A DNA stretch of 64,000 nt from NCBI RefSeq assembly GCF_901543175.1, contig NZ_LR594040.1:1054001-1118000 (forward strand), in the 5' to 3' direction. This document shows positions 58,443-64,000 of this stretch, piece by piece. Within the stretch, counting starts at the first letter, position 1; every line of letters begins with the position of its first letter. The DNA comes from Streptococcus australis. GTDB lineage: Bacteria; Bacillota; Bacilli; Lactobacillales; Streptococcaceae. The translations under genes were made by a program, and so were the position numbers. The notes under the pieces are model-generated. The model was given only the letters and a program-made list of their open reading frames with translations, was not told where the DNA came from and ran no database searches.

Positions 58443-58682
58443 CTATTTTTCAGTATTTAAACCTAATATCTTTTTAACCTTTTTGCTACTTTCTATATAC
58501 ATACCTTTCTTAGACTCGCTAACAATTCTAGAATAATCTCCATTATCCCCGCGCAATTCATAAACACGGTAAAAATCATTATTATATTCAAACTCACTAA
58601 TCAAATCTATTTCTTTATTTATTATTTCCTTACTACCTAAATTTTCTGAATACTTCCTGAGCTCTATTAACCAATTAAACAC
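58443..58682 (-). CDS. Small unknown protein coupled to the TIR-like gene
   Basis: I do not recognise this 79-residue acidic/basic mixed protein (MFNWLIELRKYSENLG...). The first codon is GTG at 58682, only 3 bases after the stop of the TIR-like gene, so its translation probably depends on that gene. There is no membrane segment; the middle (EFEYNNDFYRVYELRGDNGDYSRIVSE) is likely beta strands, and the end is a lysine-rich helix. It could be a partner, regulator or truncated remnant. The start is uncertain because no strong ribosome site is visible. Confidence 0.6.
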   Translation of the reverse strand: MFNWLIELRKYSENLGSKEIINKEIDLISEFEYNNDFYRVYELRGDNGDYSRIVSESKKGMYIESSKKVKKILGLNTEK

Positions 58683-58685
58683 CTA

Positions 58686-60251
58686 TTAATCAATTTTTAA
58701 ATGTATCTTACCCTTCACTACATCCGGTATATATTTTGAAGTAATCTCATATTCAATCGTTTGAGGAACATTCTCAAACATTAGTATCGATGGAAATGCC
58801 ATTGAGGAGTTATGTTTCAAATACTCAATGCCAAATCTTAAAATATCAAATTCTGAATTTGTAAAATTTTTATATATAAATATGTGTTCTAAAGAGTTTT
58901 TATAGTTGTATTTTTGATCTTCATAACCAGGTCTTGTAGTATATGCGATAAGCGGATTAATATTAATTCTTTCTATATTTGATGGAATTATTTGAAAATA
59001 GGCGTAAGCATCAACTGAGTCACTTTCTTTAATTTTAAATAGAAATTCATCTAATTCAATTCCCTGTATCTCCTCAATTATGTTCTCTCCTGGATAAAGT
59101 AAGTTATTATGTTTTAGCAGACAACCTTTTGGTACCATCAGTTTTATATCGATATCTTCATCATATGTTTTACCTAAGTTAGAAACGATTAATTCGACAA
59201 ATTTAATGTTATCTATGTATGTGAAATATTCAATGTACTCTTTGTAAGATATTATTTCCCAATATAATTTGTTTAATTTAGAAAAGCGTTTCTTTTCCTT
59301 GTCAGACCCTATATACGAAGGACTACTGTTACCGAAAGGAATTTTCACCTGAAATTTATCTTTCCTTAAATTTCCTAAGTACCAAAAATTTTCATGTAGT
59401 TTGATTTGGTTTTCTTTAGCGAAATCATTTATAGTATCTTTGAATTCATCACTAATAACCACAGAATCAGCCATTTTATAAAGAAAATCAACATTCGCAT
59501 CTTCTTTTGAAAGCATGATCAACTTTTTAGATTTATCTTCTAATATACCTGATTCTTCAGAAATTACGGTACTGTTTAGTTCATCTATATATTCATTAAT
59601 CCTACTTTGCTTTTCATTGATAAATTTTGACTCCAGTAAACTAAATTGTTTAGGTAAAACATTTTCGTCAGATAATGTATTTTTATCCCTTATTGTCACA
59701 AACGGTTTTATATTTTCGTTTTGATAAGTTTCTTTTTCTGAAATTAATTTTAAAAAATAAAGTGATAGATGATTTGTAAAAAGCCTTTGAAAATCACTCT
59801 CGTCATTAACTATAAAAAATATCCCTCTATCTTTATATCTTTCTTTAAATTCTTGCACTTTTTCATATTGCTTAATGTCTATATTAGACGGAATTATCGG
59901 AGCTTCTAAAAAGTACATAAAAACTTGTTTATCAGCTGATAGCATCTCCTCAATTTCTTCTTCCGTTCCTGATCCATAATTATCTGTTGCTGTACCAAAT
60001 CTTGTCCAAAATATAGCAACAGCTGCATCACATTCCCTAACAATTTGCTTATTCAATAATTCCTGTGGTTTATCACCTGATTCAGGAAAGCTATCCGTTG
60101 ACCAATGCTTGATTGATACTTGTATATTATTCAAACTACCATATAGTTTATTAAAATTATCAACAGCTTCCTTAATTAATTGAAGATAGCCAGTAACATC
60201 CCCGGGACACGAAATTAATAAATCGTAAATAGTCACTCCTTCTCTTGGCAT
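58686..60251 (-). CDS. TIR-like/DUF4062-like effector-type protein, unknown function
   Basis: The 521-residue protein has an N-terminal alpha/beta domain (about 5-170) of the TIR-like or DUF4062-like type. Conserved features are LLISCPGDV, HWSTDSFPESGDKPQ (49-63), FWTRFGTAT (81-89) and SGTEEEIE (94-101), whose glutamates lie where TIR NADases carry the catalytic one. Residues 170-521 are unassigned and look beta-rich near the end (IEYEITSKYIPDVVKGKIHLKID). ATG at 60251 has GGAGG 8 bases upstream. AT-rich, own promoter, directly behind guaA. NAD-cleaving or defence roles are inference only. Confidence 0.75.
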   Translation of the reverse strand: MPREGVTIYDLLISCPGDVTGYLQLIKEAVDNFNKLYGSLNNIQVSIKHWSTDSFPESGDKPQELLNKQIVRECDAAVAIFWTRFGTATDNYGSGTEEEIEEMLSADKQVFMYFLEAPIIPSNIDIKQYEKVQEFKERYKDRGIFFIVNDESDFQRLFTNHLSLYFLKLISEKETYQNENIKPFVTIRDKNTLSDENVLPKQFSLLESKFINEKQSRINEYIDELNSTVISEESGILEDKSKKLIMLSKEDANVDFLYKMADSVVISDEFKDTINDFAKENQIKLHENFWYLGNLRKDKFQVKIPFGNSSPSYIGSDKEKKRFSKLNKLYWEIISYKEYIEYFTYIDNIKFVELIVSNLGKTYDEDIDIKLMVPKGCLLKHNNLLYPGENIIEEIQGIELDEFLFKIKESDSVDAYAYFQIIPSNIERININPLIAYTTRPGYEDQKYNYKNSLEHIFIYKNFTNSEFDILRFGIEYLKHNSSMAFPSILMFENVPQTIEYEITSKYIPDVVKGKIHLKID

Positions 60252-60299
60252 CCATGTATCCTCCGAAAATTTAATACTATACAAATCTAACCTATTATA

Positions 60300-60328
60300 A
60301 TTATAAATCAAAAAAACAATAAAATCAA
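60300..60328 (-). promoter_or_regulatory. Promoter of the TIR-like gene
   Basis: Minus strand: -35 TTGATT (60328-60323), 17-bp spacer, perfect -10 TATAAT (60305-60300). The leader is about 42 bases. Confidence 0.7.
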
Positions 60329-60373
60329 ATTCTCTTACTGTTTTATTGGTTATAAACAATTGGAAATGAATAG

Positions 60374-60556
60374 TTTAGAACAAAGGTATCTACAACACAA
60401 AAGAGTAAATTAGGCTATGTTAATAGCATTTATCCCTTAGCGACTGCTCTTGTAGAAACTTATGGCAATGATGTAAAGCCCTATTGGAAAAAAGATGATA
60501 TTAATAAGGTAACAGAGAAAGCCAGTAATCGTATAGTGAGATTTATCTTTGGATAA
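60374..60556 (+). pseudogene. 3' remnant of an unrecognised gene
   Basis: A frame open from a stop at 60371 to TAA at 60554-60556 encodes about 60 residues, including GYVNSIYPLATALVETYGNDV and a lysine-rich end. There is no start codon or ribosome site, so only the end of a gene remains. I do not recognise the family. It is on the plus strand, opposite to the TIR-like gene. Confidence 0.5.
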
Positions 60557-60672
60557 AAAATAGTGTAGGCTGAAAAGAATTCTTTAAAACTAGCTTGCTA
60601 CAATTATTCTTTGTCAGATTTAAATGAAGTAACAATAGAAAATAAGAACGGAAATAGATTTTCCTGTAAGAT

Positions 60673-60712
60673 AATACCGCTGGAGCATGAACTTCAGTGG
60701 TATTATTTTTTA
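60673..60712 (+). terminator. Orphan terminator
   Basis: AATACCGCTGGAG pairs with CTTCAGTGGTATT (two G-U), then a long T-rich tract. It probably belonged to the lost gene at 60374-60556. Confidence 0.75.
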
Positions 60713-60833
60713 TTATTTCAATATTAGGAAAATTTCTCAACCTCTACTCCTCTTTTTAAATCCCTGAAACCATGCTATAATATAGTAAGCATAAGTCCAA
60801 TAACCTGACTATAAAAATCAACGATAAAGATTT

Positions 60834-60879
60834 CTTACATCATCCGTAAGTGTTATTCTACTCTGATTCATACTATAAT
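60834..60879 (+). promoter_or_regulatory. Activator site and promoter of the BceAB-type operon
   Basis: Inverted repeat CTTAC-N7-GTAAG (60834-60850) ends at the base before a poor -35 (TGTTAT, 60851-60856), with -10 TATAAT at 60874-60879. A weak -35 with an upstream dyad fits activation by a BceR-type regulator. Confidence 0.5.
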
Positions 60880-60908
60880 GAAAGTAACAAAAGATGGAGG
60901 TATTTCAC

Positions 60909-61682
60909 ATGGAAACCATTTTACGAGTAGAATCATTAAAAAAGCATTATGGGAAAGAACCCAATATCACCAAAGCCTTGGACGGCATATCTTTTCAAGT
61001 TGTAAAAGGCGAGTTCTTAGGAATTATGGGGAGTAGCGGTTCTGGGAAAACAACCCTTCTTAACTGTCTCGCCACAATCATCAAGCCAACTGACGGTTCC
61101 ATTCAAATGCAAGAAAAAGATTTAGGTCAGTTAAAAGGTAGTCAGTTAGCTGATTATCGTGGCAAGGAAATTGGCTATCTCTTCCAGAATTTTGAGCTTT
61201 TGGACAATCTGACAGCCAAAGAAAATATCTTACTCCCCTTATCTTTGCACAAGGTCGATGCCAACGAAAGCAAGCTTCGATTAGAATTGCTTTCCCAATA
61301 TCTGGATATTTCTGAACTTCTGGATAAGTTCCCATCTCAATTATCGGGTGGTCAACGGCAAAGGGTAGCTGCTGCGCGTGCCTTGATTTTAGACCCTAAG
61401 ATTATATTTGCAGACGAGCCCACAGGGGCTTTGGATTCAAAAAATGCGACCATTTTGATGCAAAAATTATCCGAAATGAATCAAATAGAAAAGACCACCA
61501 TTCTCATGGTGACCCACGACTCGGTCGCTGCTAGCTTTTGTAATCGCATCTTGTTTATCCAAGATGGAAAACTATTCCATGAAATCCGACGCGATTATCC
61601 AAGAGAAAGTCAAGAAGACTTCTATCACAGAATACTAAAGGTTATGGCTGCCCTGGCTGGAGGTGATGGCAATGTTTTCTAA
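60909..61682 (+). CDS. ABC transporter ATP-binding protein, BceA/VraD type
   Basis: ATPase of a peptide-antibiotic resistance transporter. The 257-residue protein has Walker A GSSGSGKTT, Q-loop LFQNFELLDNL, signature LSGGQRQR, Walker B IIFADEPTGALDS and VTHDSV. The start is ATG at 60909 with GGAGGT eight bases upstream; the open frame begins five codons earlier. Its 3' end overlaps the permease gene by 11 bases. It is followed by the permease and a response regulator, the normal Bce order. Confidence 0.9.
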   Translation: METILRVESLKKHYGKEPNITKALDGISFQVVKGEFLGIMGSSGSGKTTLLNCLATIIKPTDGSIQMQEKDLGQLKGSQLADYRGKEIGYLFQNFELLDNLTAKENILLPLSLHKVDANESKLRLELLSQYLDISELLDKFPSQLSGGQRQRVAAARALILDPKIIFADEPTGALDSKNATILMQKLSEMNQIEKTTILMVTHDSVAASFCNRILFIQDGKLFHEIRRDYPRESQEDFYHRILKVMAALAGGDGNVF

Positions 61683-63726
61683 ATTAGTCTCAAGAAATAG
61701 CAAGAGAGATCGAAAGAATAATGGCTTGTATTTCAGTTCTATGATTCTTTCTATTATCTCCTTTTACATCATCCTTTCTTTGTCCCATCAAGATGTGATG
61801 ATCTTTCTCAAACAAATAGAGAGTGACGCTGTAAATAAACTCTTTAGCATGATTCCCATCCTTTATGTAGCAACCCTCTTTATCCTCTTTTTTCTAGTTT
61901 ACTTCGCAAGCAGTATGCAGATGGAAAGGAGAAAACATGAATTTGGTGTTTATCTCACACTGGGGATGCGGAGAGGTAAACTGTTCATATTGCTCCTACT
62001 CGAGGATTTGAGAAACAGCATCCTTGCTCTTGGAATAGGCCTTCCTATTGCCATCTTGATTTCAGAACTGATCAGCCTAATAACCGCTAAAATTGTGGGA
62101 CTAGGGATTATTGAGCATCAATTTTCTCTATCTACCACAGCTCTACTCTATACAGTCATCGGCTTCCTAGCCGTCAAATTAGCAGTCTTTGTTCTTTTAA
62201 GTGCAAAGACGGCCAATAAAGAAATCGGAAACCTACTATCCTATTCTCCTTCCGGTATGAAGAAAGTTCTACCTAGAGGTATTTATTGGCTTGCTTCTTC
62301 CATTGGAATGTTGCTTCTCGGGGCAGCCTATTACTTGGGTATGAGTGGACGAGCTTGGAAGAGTGTCATAACCATGGGCATCACTGTTCTCTTGGGAACT
62401 CTAGGAACCATCCTGCTCTTCTTTGGTATGCGTTTATTTATAGACTTTTTGGTCAAGCTTGGAAGCAATCGAAAACTTCATACCTATAATTTTAGACAGA
62501 TTCAGGAATTAGTTATCCAGCGCTCAACTATACTGGCCATCTGCTCCCTCTTAATCTTCTCTGCCTTGTGCCTCTTTGGAGCAGGTGTTGCCATTGCAAG
62601 CGGCAATTCAGGCAATCAAACCCACGTATTGGATTATACTTTTAGAGATAGCAAGCAAGAAACAGATGAAAATCTTGATATAGACACAGTTAAAAAAGAG
62701 CTTGAAGCTACAGGACTAGCATCACAGTTTTCAAAGATTCTGCAAATCAAAGTCGGCAAACCAAAAGAACATGAGTCCGTATCCTTTGAACAGTTCATCA
62801 AGGTATTGAAAGAGCAAAAAGACAGTAAAAACAAGGAAATCTTAGTCCATAATTTCCAAAAATATATAAGTTGCCACCTTTTGCCACTCTCTGAATACAA
62901 TGAGCTTAGAAAGGCTGCAAACCTCCCTCCTCTAGAATTAACTAGTAAGGAAGCCTACTTGTATATGGGGAAAGATTTTCTACCTGATGAGAACTTGGTT
63001 AACTCTGTTCTGAAAGCAACCCCTCAAATCAAAGTCATGGGAAATGATATAAAATTGATTGGAGAGGTACAGTCTTTACCAATTGTAACGGACCGTGAGG
63101 TAACCCTCTCTGTCGCTCTCATTCTTCCAGATGAGGCCTTTATGAACTATACTGACAGTAAATACTCAAACTATGTCAGTGGCATCCTAGCTCCTAATCT
63201 TGTCAAGGAAAAAGGCTTGATGAGAGCTATCTCAGATGCCAATGAAAAGCTAAATCAAACCTCTCTTGGTTATGAAAGCTATATACAAAATATGGGAAGA
63301 CAATTATTTTATATTATCTCTGCCAGCTATATTACTATTTATCTGGCAATCATCTTCCTTGTTGTCGCAAATACAATTATCGGCGTCCAGTTTATGATGG
63401 GACAAAGACAATCCTACAGACGATACCAAACCTTGATTCATCTTGGCGCCAACTATGAAACTCTTTGTAAATCGTCAGAAAAGCAAGTCAACTGGTATTT
63501 CGGTCTACCAATAGCCCTCGCACTTATCAGCAGTAGCTTCGGTGTGAGCTCCCTCCTCACAGGAATAGTACCTGCTAGTGTAAGAATGGACATGGGGCAG
63601 AAATTTATCACAGCCATGCTGATCGTACTGCTCTTAGCTGGTTTTGAAGTCATCTATATCAGAATTGTAAAGAAAAATAGTAACAAGTACTTGTTATCCT
63701 TAATGGAACCAAAAAGACAAGAATAA
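61672..63726 (+). CDS. ABC transporter permease, BceB/VraE type (FtsX-like)
   Basis: Membrane subunit of a bacitracin or antimicrobial peptide detoxification transporter. The 684-residue protein has about ten transmembrane segments in the 2+2+... Bce layout and a large extracellular domain (about 310-530, from AIASGNSGNQ to the SYIQNMGR region) that binds the peptide and signals to the sensor kinase. ATG at 61672 with GGAGG is preferred to two nearby earlier codons. The specific drug cannot be told. Confidence 0.88.
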   Translation: MFSKLVSRNSKRDRKNNGLYFSSMILSIISFYIILSLSHQDVMIFLKQIESDAVNKLFSMIPILYVATLFILFFLVYFASSMQMERRKHEFGVYLTLGMRRGKLFILLLLEDLRNSILALGIGLPIAILISELISLITAKIVGLGIIEHQFSLSTTALLYTVIGFLAVKLAVFVLLSAKTANKEIGNLLSYSPSGMKKVLPRGIYWLASSIGMLLLGAAYYLGMSGRAWKSVITMGITVLLGTLGTILLFFGMRLFIDFLVKLGSNRKLHTYNFRQIQELVIQRSTILAICSLLIFSALCLFGAGVAIASGNSGNQTHVLDYTFRDSKQETDENLDIDTVKKELEATGLASQFSKILQIKVGKPKEHESVSFEQFIKVLKEQKDSKNKEILVHNFQKYISCHLLPLSEYNELRKAANLPPLELTSKEAYLYMGKDFLPDENLVNSVLKATPQIKVMGNDIKLIGEVQSLPIVTDREVTLSVALILPDEAFMNYTDSKYSNYVSGILAPNLVKEKGLMRAISDANEKLNQTSLGYESYIQNMGRQLFYIISASYITIYLAIIFLVVANTIIGVQFMMGQRQSYRRYQTLIHLGANYETLCKSSEKQVNWYFGLPIALALISSSFGVSSLLTGIVPASVRMDMGQKFITAMLIVLLLAGFEVIYIRIVKKNSNKYLLSLMEPKRQE

Positions 63727-63758
63727 AATTTAAAAAGCGAGGAAAAGGAGGAACTAAT

Positions 63759-64000
63759 ATGAAGCATATTCTGGTAATTGAAGATGAAGCCTTGATTCGA
63801 GATGAAATTGTCATCTTGTTAGAGAAAGCGGGTTATCAGGTTGATAAGTTGACTGACTTCAAAGATACAACCCAGCAAGTGCTGCAATACGATACAGATC
63901 TAATCATACTGGATTTGAATTTACCGGGAGAAACAGGTTTTCAAATTTGTAAAAATCTCAAGTCAAAACGCTCTGTGCCTATATTGGTTCTCACCTCTCG
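63759..64000 (+). CDS. Response regulator, BceR-like, 3' part outside window
   Basis: The first 80 codons of an OmpR-type response regulator. MKHILVIEDEALIRDEI begins the receiver domain, with the phosphoacceptor D52 in LIILDLNLPGETG and the VPILVLTS segment at the edge. Ribosome site GGAGG precedes ATG at 63759. It follows the BceAB-type genes by 32 bases, so it most likely controls them together with a kinase beyond the window. Confidence 0.88.
   Translation, partial: MKHILVIEDEALIRDEIVILLEKAGYQVDKLTDFKDTTQQVLQYDTDLIILDLNLPGETGFQICKNLKSKRSVPILVLTS

Larger units (their letters stand above)
60557..60908. other. Island right edge and bceA upstream region
   Basis: No supported gene. It contains an orphan terminator (60673-60712), an AT-rich spacer, and the operator-like repeat and promoter of the following transporter. 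Confidence 0.5.

Overview
The window is chromosomal DNA of a Streptococcus, most likely a commensal of the mitis/oralis group. The low GC content, TGn-type extended -10 promoters and gene content fit: Rex, RocS, MacP, NiaX/NiaR, a tandem-SBD glutamine transporter and an atp operon in E-B-F-H-A-G-D-C order. Many proteins look very close to pneumococcal ones. The c-subunit of the ATP synthase differs from the pneumococcal sequence as I remember it, which is why a mitis/oralis relative is preferred. No rRNA, tRNA or CRISPR array was seen.

Layout. 1-9851: rluD (cut by the window edge), nadK, relQ, a divergent CYTH protein, then prs, a cysteine desulfurase, two small conserved genes, rex, a class I amidotransferase, and radC and pcrA on the other strand. 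10054-15513: fhs; coaB, coaC and an ECF S component (coenzyme A supply); niaX and niaR (niacin uptake and its repressor); a Nudix gene. 15537-19047 is an accessory patch downstream of uvrB: two unknown membrane or exported proteins, a flavodoxin-fold oxidoreductase, a decayed second copy of the uvrB 3' end, and a membrane acyltransferase. 19088-29790: uvrB, a CPBP protease, glnPH-glnQ, zwf, ftsY and two Cof-type HAD phosphatases. 29791-30742 is a scar with a broken tyrosine recombinase. 30743-41711: ybaB, a membrane phosphodiesterase, a DEDDh exonuclease, rocS, mtnN, macP, an ADP-ribose Nudix gene, glmU, a GH25 muramidase, a DUF368 protein, ybaK, a histidine phosphatase and lysS. 41785-47606: a second polar amino acid ABC transporter, a TPR protein, an AI-2E family protein and a beta-propeller lactonase. 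47649-53977: the complete F1Fo ATP synthase operon. 54211-58361: a CHY zinc finger protein, a U32 peptidase family protein, a GntR regulator and guaA. 58412-60780: a small AT-rich island directly after guaA. 60909-64000: a BceAB-type peptide-resistance transporter and the start of its response regulator.

How the genes work together. Several blocks form recognisable units: NAD(P) metabolism (nadK, Rex, niaX/niaR), coenzyme A synthesis, entry into the pentose phosphate route (zwf, lactonase), envelope growth (glmU, macP, GH25, the DUF368 undecaprenyl-phosphate carrier candidate), chromosome maintenance (rocS, pcrA, uvrB, ybaB) and energy conversion (atp).

The best candidate for something undescribed is the two-gene module behind guaA. 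It has a 521-residue protein with an N-terminal TIR-like/DUF4062-like domain and an unassigned C-terminal half, followed by a tightly coupled 79-residue protein of unknown function. It has its own promoter, sits at a site known for genomic islands, and looks like a defence-type cassette. Other points of interest are two genes whose promoters imply leaderless mRNAs (coaB and the GH25 gene), a uvrB remnant that records an insertion, a 21-bp near-identical repeat bracketing the oxidoreductase gene, and a hairpin that buries the radC ribosome binding site. All annotation is by reading the sequence; no database search was run.
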